Source: Diphasiastrum complanatum (Eukaryota > Streptophyta > Lycopodiopsida > Lycopodiales > Lycopodiaceae). Taken from it: a stretch of 64,000 nt of DNA. The stretch spans positions 39,546,125 to 39,610,124 of the forward strand of contig CM055103.1 in assembly GCA_029204225.1 (NCBI GenBank). Reading direction: 5' to 3'. The position numbers and the translations under genes are program-made. Below are positions 23,812 through 35,729 of this stretch, piece after piece; position 1 is the stretch's first letter; each line of letters starts with the position of its first letter. The notes under the pieces were generated by a model that saw only the letters and a list, made by a program, of their open reading frames with translations, was not told the DNA's origin and searched no databases.

Positions 23812-25017
23812 GTATCCATCGCTTCACTCACAGAGGAAATCAATGGACCTATGGCCATCCATCTTCAGCGAGACAATGCTACCAATCTTTCTCAAACCGA
23901 TTTGGTAAGAGGAAACTCCAGTGCTCAGTCAGATAACTTGGATGAAATCATTGTCTTGATCAATTCCTTGGAATTATAAAAGGATACCAGTGTCCTACAT
24001 CAAGGAGCAATGCATAAGGCAACAACACCAGATGCAGGGACACAAAAGATGCATATGCATCTGGAATTGGATAGCCTATCCAATCAAGGAAGATAGTGAG
24101 GAAGAAGACTATTGAATGTTTTTGCTTGGATCCCGTCAACCCATACAGAACTAATGCAATTTGGGGCTTTCCTATGTTTCATCAATCTCTTCTTCAGTCA
24201 TCTTATTAAATCTATGGGATCAGTTTGTAGATCAAAGGTTTGTCCAAAGATGATTCGTTGCAACCTTGTTTTACAAACCTGAGGCAATGAAATCAGACAA
24301 ACAAAAGATGGCCATTTATGAGAATAATACATGGAAAGACATTTCTCACTTAAGGTGGCCCAGATATTTCTCGACTTTCGCCAAAGGACTTACGAAACAT
24401 GACACTCAACAAAGGACTACATGACCCTCATTTTTTAGAGTAAAAATGCTTAAAGTATTTTTTGTCATGTGCTGGATGTAATTAGACCATGAGCTTACTA
24501 ATGAATTGCCAAATATAAACATGGAGCTAAATTAGACTAGAAGTAGTCATTAGGATTCTTAATAAAGAGGCTCAAACAACCTCGTTATTTTGTGAATAGC
24601 GAACTTGTAATAATGGTTGTAAGGCCCAATTAATTAGCCAAATAAGGCCCCAAACTCATAGTAGAAGCACAAATGACCACTATAAATAGCTGAGGTCGTG
24701 CTAAATTTGGAGGTAGTATTGGTCATTTTTGAAATTTGGTTTCTAAGAGATCTTGCTTTTGAGAGCTTTCTTGTGGTTCATGTGCCTAAAATCACATGAG
24801 AGCTATTATCATGCTCTAGAATAAGACCCTTATCCTTTGAATGACTTCTATTCATTAATAATGGAATCTTACTTTACCTAATTTGGTGAAGTTTTGTGAC
24901 TTTTATCTATCTTCTTGATTTTTGCTTCCTTGGTTTCTTGTATTTCCATTATAATTTGATGTTAATGAATGGATTAGATGTTTGAATGCTAAGATTGGCA
25001 CATGACACCTTTATATG

Positions 25018-25674
25018 CCAACAAAGATGAAACTTTACTCTTTGTGAAAGGTCATGTGTGAGCTTGCTCCATATCAATCCAAGGATCAATATCTCCATCA
25101 TTAGCAATCAAACATAAAGACGTCACAAGCGCATCATCATTTGAGTTTTGAGCATCAACACCATCTTCTTCTTGAAGCACTCACTAGCAAAATGTCCTTT
25201 GATTCCACAATAGACATATTTTAGCTTAGATCTATCTTTCTTCTTTCCAATTCTTGCCCTTGAATTTTCCCTTTGAGAACATAGCCTCTTCCTCTAAAAC
25301 TTGAGATATGGAAGTAGATCCTCCTATTTATAGAAGCCAAAACTCCTCATTCAACAAAATTTCTACCAAGTCCTCCATACTTGGCAATGTATTTTGAATA
25401 AAAAAATTTTGAACAAGATTAGCATGATTATCCAGCAAGCCATTAAGAATCAGTTGAACACTTGTTCTATCTCCTAAATGCATTCATCAATAAATGCTAA
25501 CTCATTATTGAATGTTTTATCTTCTTTGCCCTCCACAAGGTCTCTCTCCTTACCTACAACAATATTCATCAACTCATTCATATCAAGGACAGACTCCATT
25601 CTCACCTTCCAAGTTGAATAGTCGTTTGAGGTAAGGCTATCATTGCTCTCCAATATGAAGCCTGCATTAGCCAT
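25018..25674 (-). pseudogene. Copia gag to protease start (left half of the split Copia element)
   Basis: The ATG at 25674-25672 starts MANAGFILESNDSLTSNDYS, then TWKVRMESVL, the same gag start as the plus-strand copy at 56804. Further left come LILNGLLDNHANLVQ, EEEAMFSKGKFKGKN and the knuckle CGIKGHFASEC, then LIANDGDIDPWIDMEQAHT, the protease entry. The middle of gag is deleted and stops are present. Pol is missing: at about 25018 the sequence changes to the gag-only element. Upstream leader sequence continues on the other side of Gypsy element 2, from 37914. Confidence 0.85.
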
Positions 25675-26034
25675 GTTGCAGTGATTTGATAGTCTCTTTC
25701 AACCTTTTCCAATGCACTTAGCACTCTCTTGAAAGTCAACAAATTAATCCAAAAAGAAATCACAAAGATATGAAACCTCTGTAAAAAAAGAGGCAAATCC
25801 AACACATAGAATTGATGACACTTGATCAACACATGATCGACCTACAATATCATGAAATTTTGCATTCTCTAAGATTGAAACACATTCTTGAAAAGTCCAG
25901 GAACTTCAAAATCAAAAATTCCTATGAATTTTAGGGTTTCCACAAAAGTGCAAATATTGAATCACACAAATTCTACATACAAAAGCTAGAAACTTGATAT
26001 AGAATCTTGAAGAATGATATAAACCCTTTCTTAT

Positions 26035-26813
26035 TGTAGTGGGTTTCTTTCCTAGCCTATCCTCAACCCAAGATCCAAGCAATCTAACATCAAGGAGATG
26101 AAGTTAGTTGTCACATGTAGGTTCGTTCCCATGAGAGCGATAGCATATCTCAGAATTCAACATGAATGGAAGATCCATATTTAACTCTAACATCCATTAA
26201 CCCTAAGCATTAACACTACAACCATTAACACTATGATCCACAATGAAGATGGCTTACTCTTTCTCTCTCTCCCTTTTTCTCTCATAAAAAGCATAAGAAC
26301 ATAAATCCCAAAAACATTCAGATCCAACAATTAATAAATCCAAAGAAAACATGAGAAATGGAGGAAAAGTGATAGAGAGCAAGGACGTTCATAAATCCAT
26401 TTCACAGGAGAACCAATCTGCTTTATTAAAATGAAGATATGTACATTGTGGAGGAAACTCGAGTTGGTCCCTTTTCATAGTGGAGAGGAGGACCCTGGCC
26501 TCAAGATCCTGTTGGTCCATTTCTACCTCCCTAACTATTTATATTTAAAAAAGAGTGAGAACTCATTCAAAATTGGAGGGAACCAATTTGAATTTGAATT
26601 TAAACCAATTTTGGTGGGAGTCCCAACTTTATTCACTAACTTGACATTTAGGGCCTGCGACATTAGAAGGCCCGCAAAAAGTCCTTTTATTGACTTTCTA
26701 ATTATCAAATCTCTATGTGAACATCGGGTTGGACTTACACATGTAGGGTGCCAAATCCCTCTCACTTATTAGCTAGGGTTAGGGTTGCCTTGGGATCCGC
26801 AAACCCTCCAACA
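26035..26813 (-). repeat. Gypsy 2 3' LTR (779 bp)
   Basis: Plus-strand ends are TGTAGTGGGTTTC and CCCTCCAACA; read on the minus strand these are TGTTGGAGGG...CACTACA. The polypurine tract GATGGGGGATACTG (minus) lies directly upstream at about 26814-26828. Confidence 0.95.
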
Positions 26814-26849
26814 GTATCCCCCATCAAAACTGGTGGCGGTCCCATGACA

Positions 26850-28913
26850 CCTCGCAACGGCAGTTTGGTTGTCCGTTGTTTCTTGAAGTGTGGGAGCTCC
26901 ACCCTGGTCCATGCCCGCATCTAACCCTATATCTCTTGTTGTCGCTTCCTGGTGCTGAGGGGAGAATTGCGGCATGATTGGGACTGGGATTTGAGGCCCA
27001 ACTTCCAATACTTGGGTGGCTACTTTCTCAAAATCCTTGATAATGGTCTTTGTTTTGCCAAGCTCAATGGTTGCCATCCTTGTCAAATTTCTCTTGAAAC
27101 CTTGCCAATGTAGTACGGTAGGTTTTCGCTTTTGGAATAAGTATCTGATCTCGTCTAGTGTAACCAGACGATCAGGCACTTGGGTTAGTAAGTAGGAATC
27201 GCGTTCAAGGGTGGTTGCATCCAATTCACCTTCAAGTCATTCACGTTCTAGTCCAACTGATATGCCAGCAACAAGACTTGTTGTTTTGAATCTTGGACCA
27301 CCTTGTCAACCTTGTCTTGTGCCGTTAGAAGTGCATTCTGAAGACTGGCCACATAATCTTCTAGTCTTTGAGCGGACTCATTGTCCTTCTTCAAATCAGC
27401 TTCATATTTTGCCTTGTGTTGCTTGACAATCTTCAATTCTTGGTTTAACTGAATAATCTTTTGGCTAATCAATGTATTCTCTGTCAAAAATCGACTATGC
27501 GCTTGGACATGTCTTGCTTTTCATCCATCATGGTCTGGATCACGTTCGCAAGGTTAGTAACAAGACCCATTGTGTCACCAAAGTCGACGGTAGTAGAAAT
27601 AGAAGCGACAGCAACAGGAGCGATAGGAATAGCTCCGTTAGGAATTGTGCTAATGGGCCTCTGGTGTGTGGTCGGTTCTTCTTCTTCAAATGTATCGTCT
27701 GCTTCAAAACCCTCTAGTATTATGGCATCGAACTGCTTTGGAGACATAACAACATGAATGACCCAAAGGGTGTCTGATGCGGCTTCAACTTGATCGTGCT
27801 GGTTGATCTGGAAGGAACCATCAAATCCAGTAGTGGTATCATGGAACTATTCGAATCCTCTTCCAAGGGATTGGAGTGCAAAAGGACCTGGGCTTTTGGG
27901 CATTTTGAAGATCTCATCTGGCCCAATGGGTTGGAATCATTGAACATATCCATGAAAGTTTGGGTGTTTGGCAAAATAACTCGAATCTGTGGGGGATTGG
28001 CAGCTTGGGAAGCTGTGATTGGAATGGTAGATCCAATTGTCACAGACTGATCCTATGAGAAAGTGGAGGTGAGGGATGCATCAGTGGTTTGAGGGAGAGG
28101 TAGCTCAATGCGGGGTTGTAGTAGGGGGTCGAAGTGCAGTTGGAGTTGGTTGCCTAGTATGACGTCGTGACGCGGAAGGCGAGTCAGAAACAATGATCTC
28201 GCTGCGTGGACAACGACGACTGTGTGAACTCGACGTCTAGTGTCAAGATTCAACTGGTGCCTCTTGTAAATAGAGAGCACGGAATCCATACTAAAACCAT
28301 GGATTTTATTATCAAGATAGGAGGCTGCAAGGAGGGACACGAGCTGGCCAGCAGCAAACTGCTGCTTGGTATTACTTTTGATAGCTCTTTTGAGCTCTCC
28401 AAACACAATCTTGAACCAATTATATGGTTCCAAAGAGGCCTTGGCTCTCTTGGCCTGGGACTCAACTATCCTATGCAAAATTTGAGAAGAGATACGGCCT
28501 TTTCTGAGGTTGCCAATCATCAAGAAATTGTTGAGGAGCTGAGCAGCAGCCTAAATGGCAAGATCAGTAATGGCATCTAGAAGATAGCCATCATTAGTCC
28601 AATACAGATCATTGGTAGTATCAATATAAGGCTTAATAGCTTGTTTGGCTTGTTTATGGTTTGGTGAGGCTTGGGTACCAGACGTTATCCCTATGGCAGC
28701 AAGGGCGGCTTCTGTCACACGCACCTTGTGTGTGGCTCCTTGAAAGGGAATGTAAAATTTGGATTTCTCCTCCATCCAAGTACTGAAGGCAAGAGTGATA
28801 AAATCCATGTTGATTCTCCCTGAGAAGGCTCTCTCATGAATACCCATTGTAGTAAGCAGAGGCTCCGCAAGGGTCATCCACTGAGTGACCATGCTTGTGC
28901 TAGGAAGGATCAT
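26850..28913 (-). pseudogene. Gypsy 2 extra ORF downstream of pol (coiled-coil protein)
   Basis: The minus-strand frame from the ATG at 28913 reads MILPSTSMVTQWMTLAEPLL, then KSKFYIPFQGATHKVRVTEA and SGTQASPNHKQAKQAIKPY. A stop (28548-28550) interrupts it before AAAQLLNNFLMIGNL. The next parts are PYNWFKIVFGELKRAIKSN, an acidic linker (GFEADDTFEEEEP), and a heptad-rich stretch (ENTLISQKIIQLNQELKIV onwards, 27248-27487). The last part (26850-27224) contains VLEVGPQIPVPIMPQFSPQ. The C-terminal ~800 bp kept in element 1 (from 19900) are deleted here. Sense orientation, with its own ATG about 1.5 kb after integrase, suggests expression from a subgenomic or spliced RNA; this is inferred. Confidence 0.7.
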
Positions 28914-28919
28914 GATGTC

Positions 28920-30440
28920 CGTTCAGATGGGACATCATGATGGATAGTATAGCAAGGAGACTGAGACATGTCTGTGGAAGACATGGTGGAACAAGGTCAA
29001 AAATCGAAAGTAATGAGCGCGAGTGTATAACAGAAAGCAATATGGAGAGTTTTGAAGGCTTTCGTCATTGGAAAAATTGGCAAGAGCTTCGCTAGCACAA
29101 GTGAGAAATGAGATCGAATTCTGCTCTTTTATAGGTTGATTTAGAGAGTCCATTAGACAATGCACTAGTTTGGCTGTTCGGTTCTGAACCAAAATTTGCA
29201 AGCTTGTTCAATATTATGAAAATAAATTATAAAAATCTCAACGAAGGTTTTTGACGCTCTGAACCCATCCAGCAAACGTTTTCCAGTTCTGGCGAAGATT
29301 CATCCTTCACCCAAGATCATCCTTCGCCCACCAGGTACTGTCATAAATGCAAATTTTCAGGATCTGAACCTATAGCCGACCTAACTTTGGTTCCTAAGGA
29401 CAGGAAGGTGCTCGACGAAGGTTCCCAAAATGGCATAATGCTAATCATTCGCCAAACTCCAAAATAGATACTTTTTTTGGAAAAGAACCTTCGCCCCACT
29501 TAGTATAGGTATATCAGAAGTGGATGATTAATCTGAAAGTTTAGCGAAGGTTTCCAATACTGTATGGGCAACATATGACCGAAACAATGATTTTCTATGT
29601 CATTTTTCATTAAAAATTATCTTCTGAAAATATTTTCCTTCCACTTTTTTGTAAAAATTATAGCAAATAAGGATCCTAGAACACTTGAAATGATGAGGGA
29701 AACAATAGATTATGATCTCATAAGATTAGCACAAGTTGAACCATCAAAATCCATCAAAAACTATGCTTGAACCTCACTAAATGGCCCAAATTCTTGAAGA
29801 AGCCTTCACACATGTGAAAGTACGGCCTCCCACAGTTTGAGTACTGTACATTAGAACTACATTTAATCCTATAATCATTAGTAATCACAAGAACTCAAAC
29901 AATTATGAACATAGAGAGCTATTGCACCATTATGAGAGAAAAATCATGAAATTGCTTGATTTATTTTGGTGAGATATCATCACCTATATATACATGATCC
30001 ATCACGGTTTTGGGCAATGCTAATTTTGGTGGATCTTTCATCCCTACCAAGTTAGGATTGGAATCTTGGAGATCCCTCAACAATGCAAAAATTACCAAAA
30101 ATAGCTCCTATTTTTTCTCTCTTGTATCTAAGCATAATTTGGACTCATTCCAAAGGTTCTAACACTTAGGTCTACTTGAGAACATCCTTATGAATGGAAT
30201 CCTATGCTATTTGGCACGTGTGATAAGCCACATCATGACCATCTAACTATTTACAAGTCATATGACCAAAACTAGTCAAGCTAGAATTGTGAATTTTTAA
30301 CATTTTTCACTCTGATGACTTGTCTGACTTTTGCTCATCAGTATTTCCATACATTTTTTTTTTCACTGTCTTTTCCAAAAGAAAATATCAAACAAATAGG
30401 GAAAACAAGAAATTGAAAAACAAATAAAACAAAATAAAAT
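28920..30440 (-). other. Gypsy 2 spacer between integrase and extra ORF
   Basis: About 1.5 kb without a convincing coding frame. It contains several phrases with CCTTCGCC/GCGAAGG (for example near 29290-29320 and 29490) that recur in the 5' leader of the same element (about 35980-36790). The repeated leader-like wording may reflect a second promoter or leader for the extra ORF. An 89-codon frame at 28935-29201 is unassigned. Confidence 0.5.
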
Positions 30441-31540
30441 ATCGTTTGGATCATGCTTGATGAACTAGCAAAATAGACTGCCAGAACTTACGTAGTCGAC
30501 TGTCATTCACTGGAATATCAAACCATTTTCCATCCAAATGCTCAAGAATTACTGCTCCATAATTCAGGATTTCTTTGACTCTATATGGTCCTTCACCTGT
30601 GAACTTTAATTTCTCCTTGATCAGCTTGGTTTTGTACATCAGTGCTAGATCTCCTTCTTTCAGGGCCTTTTTGTGTAATCGACGACTATGCCATGTCTTC
30701 TGCCGGGCTTTCTCTGCTACTAATGCATGAACTGCCATCAATCTTGTTTCACATCATTTGTGCAAAGCTTCATGACGCAATTGTAAGGATTTGTCTTCAT
30801 TTACTCGCTCTGTTGCTATAATGCGTAGAGATGGTTTTAAAAATTCAAATGGCATGACAACATCTTGACCATAAACTAGTTGAAAGGCTGTTTGATTTGT
30901 ACTACTCTTGTAAGCACTTCTGAATGCCCATAATGCTGCATGTAGTTTATGTTCCCAATCAGACCGACTTGATTTAACTGTTTTCGTCATGATAGTGCAG
31001 AGAATCTTATTGGAAGATTCAGCCTGGCCATTCCCTCTAGGATAATATGAAGTACTGAATCGGTATATAACAAAAAAATCTTCCAACAAACACTTTATTG
31101 TTTGATTAACAAAGTGTGTACCCCGGTCACTGACAATCTGGATTGGACATCCAAATCTAATAATAATATTTTCATAGAGAAACTTGGCCGTAGTTTTCAC
31201 AGCAGCAACTTTGACAGCTTTGGCTTTAACCCACTTGGTCATATAAACTACGATAATGTATCGGGCCTAAGATCCTCTTGCCGCAGGATGAATAGGACCA
31301 ACATAATTCAGGCCCCATTTTTCAAATGGCGCTTGCGATAAAACCATATATAAGGGTTCATAGTTCTGTCTAGGAGGTCGTCGTGCTCGCTGGCAAACAT
31401 CACATGTCTAAATATAATTTTCTTTGTCCTTATGAAACGTAGGCATCAACAACTTGACTGCAAAAGTTTGCGAATAGTGATATCTATAGGGAAGTGTCCT
31501 CTGCCCATGCCATCATGTGAAAGCATGATTAATTCAGGTA
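30440..31540 (-). pseudogene. Gypsy 2 integrase
   Basis: MTKWVKAKAVKVAAVKTTAK, IRFGCPIQIVSDRGTHFVN (Asp), PRGNGQAESSNKIL (Glu), then WEHKLHAALWAFRSAYKSS and YGQDVVMPFEF (30754-31242). The C-terminal domain LKEGDLALMYKTKL, then KFTGEGPYRVKEIL (30451-30741) is the GPF/Y-type module. The N-terminal zinc-binding part (31260-31540) is broken by stops. No chromodomain is visible. Confidence 0.9.
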
Positions 31541-31541
31541 T

Positions 31542-32200
31542 TCAATGCGGTAAAACACATCTTCGAAGAATATCATCCATTTTGTGGCAATACAATTGTC
31601 TTGCAATCAATTGATAAGGTTGAGCCTTATGAATCAATTGCCTCTTCTGTACTTTTGTCAAAGAGTTATTAGGTTGCCCTAGCATCAGGTACTCAACAAT
31701 CTCTGCTGCCCACTCAAATACTGCTTCTACATAGAATAATGCAGCATCTGGTAATTCATCATCCACTTCAACAGTATTGCATGTCTTGTTTACCAAGTAA
31801 AGTAACGACTGGTGATCCGTATAAAATGCAAAGTGCGTTTCCATGAGGTAATGTCAAAATTTTTGTACAGAAAAATTTTGACATTACCTCATGGAAACGC
31901 ACTTTGCATTTTATACGGATCATGGCTAAAGCTTCTCGTTTTGTTGTTGAATAGTTTTTCTTTGGATCTGTAAGCTGCTTGCTTGCAAATCGTATCGGAT
32001 AGTCCTTATATTCACCTGGCTGCATCAAAACTGATCCAATTGCATATTTCGAGGCATTAGTGTGAACATGAAATTCAATTGTCCAATCTGGAGAATGAAG
32101 TATCGGTGCTGAAGCTATTGCTTGTTTTAATTTTTCAAAAGCTTCTAATGCTTTAACTGTCCAAATAGGAACAATGGCCAGTTTGTATATAGGTCTTGCA
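31542..32200 (-). pseudogene. Gypsy 2 RNase H with an inverted duplication
   Basis: WTVKALEAFEKLKQAIASAP, then YAIGSVLMQPGEYKDYPIRF, QLTDPKKNYSTTKREALAMI and, after the foldback, METHFAFYTDHQSLL. The palindrome at 31813-31922 sits between the REALAMI helix and the HYLMETHF strand and destroys the reading frame there. Confidence 0.88.
31813..31922. repeat. Perfect 52-bp inverted repeat with 6-base loop
   Basis: The left arm 31813-31864 and right arm 31871-31922 are exact reverse complements; the loop is GTACAG. The right arm corresponds to the normal RNase H coding sequence as seen in element 1 (CTCATGGAAACGCACTTTG), so the left arm is an added inverted copy. Confidence 0.98.
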
Positions 32201-33000
32201 AGATCAGCAAAGAAGATAATAAAAATTTGATAATAGTTCGCATGATCCATAAACACATATACTCCACGAATTGTTGTTGGCGGTGGCAATTCCACAATAA
32301 CCTTGATTTTGGAATGATCTGTGGCAATGCCATGTCTTGATATCACATGTCCAAGAACAACTCTATGGAAAACCCATATTTGGCACTTTTATCAAATTCA
32401 AGAAAAATTGATACTTGCGACAACATTCAAATACTTTTTCCAATCAATCCAAATAGTCTGTATCCGTGCTATGTACTCTGAGGTCATCCAAGTATATTTC
32501 GAGGAATTTTTGTTAATAATCTTTAAAAGCAAACTGAATCACTCTTTGAAACGAGCTTGGTGCATTACAGAGTCCAAACAACATTATTTTGTAAGCATAG
32601 GTCTCCCATTCTATTGTAAAGGTTGTTTTGTAGCGATCTGCAGGTGCTATCTTGACCTGGTGGTATCCACTAAATCCATCCAGAAAACTATAAGCTTCCG
32701 CTCCAGCAAGGCAGTTCGAAATGCTTTCAGTGAAAGGTAACGGAAAGTGATCCTTTCGCATTAATTTGTTCAAGAACTTGAGATTCACACAATTTCTCAA
32801 ATTTCCACTCTTCTTAGGAACAATGACAATCGGTGAAACCCATTCGGTATGCTCGATCTCATATGAAATCGGCGTCAAGCAATCTCTGAAGCTCCTTTCT
32901 TTATCAGATCCACAACATTAGGATTACAACAATAGAACTTTGTAACCTTTGGAACTGCATCAGGTATTAAAGGTATAGTATGTTCAATAACTGATGTCAG
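32200..33000 (-). pseudogene. Gypsy 2 reverse transcriptase
   Basis: EHTEWVSPIVIVPKKSGN, NCVNLKFLNKLMRKDHFPLP, FLDGFSGYHQVKIAPADRYK (first catalytic Asp) and FGLCNAPSSFQRVIQFAFKD (32513-32878). A YLDDLRVHSTD equivalent (about 32470-32500) follows in a shifted frame, then HGIATDHSKIKVIVELPPPT. At least one frameshift and several stops separate the blocks. Confidence 0.9.
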
Positions 33001-33059
33001 AATACCCTTGAGATCTTTATAAGCCATGCAAAGCAATCTTGATACTTAATAAGCAATGT

Positions 33060-34033
33060 CCGTACCTCGTGAAACTATTCAGGAGAAAGTTGTGATCCAA
33101 CTTGTACAATCTTTTCTGGATCTCCTGATTCTGCAAGATTCATAGGCTGTGTCCTAGCTGGGCCATCGTAAACATCCTTTGATTCTGGCACTTGTTCTTC
33201 AGGTTCATGATGTGCTTTTGGTAACATGATAACCACATCATCCGGTGTATATCGTTTAAAATGCTTGGGCATATCATGTTGAACTTCATTTGCTTGTTCG
33301 TTGTCAAAAGAATTAGTCTTGGATCTTCGATTAGCTTTCTTAGCAGGAATCGATCGTGGGGGCGATGACTTCCGAGAAGATGGACACTTCTTCGAAGGTG
33401 AAGGCTTCCTAGATGGTGATGTCTTGCGAGAACTCTGACTTGCAAAATCATCCTTGACTTCCCTTTTGCCTTTATCCAATAAAGATGGCACAGTTTGAAA
33501 TCAATCTTTTGAGGTGGATTTTTCCATTTCAGGACCATATTATAATGTTACTTAGCTTGCTTCTTCGTCATTGATCCTGTGATCCTGTCTTCCTTCAATA
33601 CGACTACTTTTGGTAGTTTTATTATTGGTCCATCGAGAGTATTACGCACTCCAAATCTGGTCAGATCCATGTGATTTAGAATATGCTCATCAGTAAGTTA
33701 TCCATTGGCATCATAAGTCAAGACATGACTCACAAGAATGAGTTCATCTTCAATCGGATCTGGTATGGGCTCCATTGATATCCAAGCTATGTTCAACACG
33801 TTCAATGAAAAAGTGATCGGTGTATCCAAAGTTCGATCCAATAATGAAATCTCGCTCAAGTTGGACTGATTATCTTGTTGACACATATATCTTGTTGTAC
33901 AATCAGTTGTTGCAAGAGCTTGATTCCAGTTGACAATATCGGTTTGAGAGTCATAATGTACTCCCCATTTATTTACTAGTCGGTCATAGATATGATCCGT
34001 TGTTGATGAATCATCATCCTCTTTTTGAACCAC
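33060..34033 (-). pseudogene. Gypsy 2 protease-RT linker
   Basis: Frames 33698-34033 (HIYDRLVNKWGVHYDSQTD, then TLDTPITFSLNVLNIAWIS), 33140-33538 and 33075-33491 (Ser/Lys/Pro-rich, SSRKTSPSRKPSPSKK). Same content as 14500-15490 in element 1. Function unknown; basic low-complexity tails like this are often RNA-binding or processing linkers. Confidence 0.65.
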
Positions 34034-34129
34034 TGGTTTGATAGTCTAAGTTACAGGATCAACTTTGACTGCACGTTCACGATTTTCAAAAGTGATTTTT
34101 CCTGTACCATAGTTATGAATTACTTGTGC

Positions 34130-34450
34130 AACTCATAACCATGGACGTCCCAGTAGGGCTCGGTAGACATTTGGTGCTTTCGGAAAGTCCATTACTACAA
34201 AAGTAATGACGAACTGAACTCCGACAATTCTGACAGGTATATTTTCAACCATTCCCCGCGGATCAGCTAGCTTAATGGCAAAAGTCGCAAGCTTAATCCT
34301 TGTAAGGCCACACTTTGCACATAGCTTTGTAAAAATAAGGTTAACTCCCAAACCGCCATTTATCATGGCTGCCTCTTTATAAATTGCTTATGTTGTATCG
34401 GCAGGGTGATATTTCCTAAGCTGTTCCAACATGGAGTACTTCATTAGATT
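34130..34450 (-). pseudogene. Gypsy 2 aspartic protease
   Basis: MINGGLGVNLIFTKLC, then VENIPVRIVGVQFVITFVVM and ALLGRPWL: the plant Gypsy protease pattern, normally D-G/S-G-A/S followed by G-R-P-W-L. Here the catalytic Asp position reads Asn (INGG), so this copy would be inactive. Confidence 0.75.
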
Positions 34451-34599
34451 CTTCAAATCCAGCACAAAAAAGTGGTTCTTGATGGACTTCTGCTTCAGTT
34501 TGAGTTAATTTTTGCACTAATACTTCTTTTGCTTTTGGCACCAACTTCAGGAACTCTCCCAACAAAATATTGACCGTACTAGACAAAATATTTATGTTT

Positions 34600-35724
34600 G
34601 CGACATTTTTGGTTCAGTCATCTTGAAGGATTCTTCATGATGATGCAACTGAGTATTCATATTGGTTCATGGATTATTTGGTGATTGCATTGGTAGGGCT
34701 GGCAAGGCTAATCGTTTTAGATATCCAAGATGAGGTTTGGTTATCGGATTCCCTCCATAGAGAGGTTTCCCATATCCCATCTGGGCATATTGTTGCAGGA
34801 TAATCCGAAGATTAAAGTGGCAAAAAGCAGTCTCATGATCAGGCAAATTACACAATATGGCAGATACTGGTTTCTATACGATTTTTCAATTGAAGACATT
34901 CATTTGTCATGTGATTGCCCATACGGATGGAACACTAGACATTTTCCTTGGTAGGAAAAGTCTTTGCAAACTTCTCAGGTTCCTTGTTCGCTTGTCCATG
35001 GAAATCTTCCAATGCTTTGATCTTCTCATCAAATTGCAACTGCAACTTTTCCATCTGTTTTTGCTGGTTTTTCCCCAGTTTCTCGGACTCATTGAGCATC
35101 ATTTATGCAGTAGCATTGGCATTCGTTGATGCAATAGTGGTGGATGTCATAGTGGTCTGCCTTGATGTATAAGGCAACATACCAATATTCGGCTCATCAT
35201 CTGAATCTTCATCCTCCTCCCGAATTGCATCGTCCACAGTGTTTTGCAAAATTGCGTACTCATTGTGGCGTTTCAGCTCACGTCTGATCCTTTTAGATAG
35301 ACCTGACAAAAACCACATAATCATGGTTCGCACTCAGATCTGAGGCATTTAACTCGTTCAATGTAATCTTGTACCATTTCTCTCACTTTCCCATTTTAAT
35401 TTTACTTAAAAGTAAGAAAGGGTCTTCCATAAACTTTCGAGGTTTGAACCATGTGATAAGGGCTCGTTTAACAATTTTCAAATTCGTATGCTCAGTTTCT
35501 TCTTGATTATAATACCAATCTTGTGCTACACCTGTTAAGGCCATTGGAAATAGCTTAAGTTTATCATGGGGAAAAACTTTACCATAGACTTAACAAGATT
35601 CAGCATAGATTTGGAGAAATCTAACTGGATCTGTTAATCCATTGTATTTGGATAGATCCAAATGGGGTGATTTCCTAACAATGATTGGATTGACCTCCTG
35701 AGGAGCACCTCTAGGAGCAGCCAT
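34600..35724 (-). pseudogene. Gypsy 2 gag
   Basis: The ATG at 35724-35722 starts MAAPRGAPQEVNPIIVRKSP, then DLSKYNGLTDPVRFLQIYAE. After a TAA come LTGVAQDWYYNQEETE and ALITWFKPRKFMEDPFLLLS, the Retrotrans_gag core. A Cys/His segment near 34670-34950 (CNLPDHETAFC) may be the degraded knuckle. Frameshifts occur near 35330 and 35100. Element 1 lacks this whole region. Confidence 0.82.
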
Positions 35725-35729
35725 TTTTC

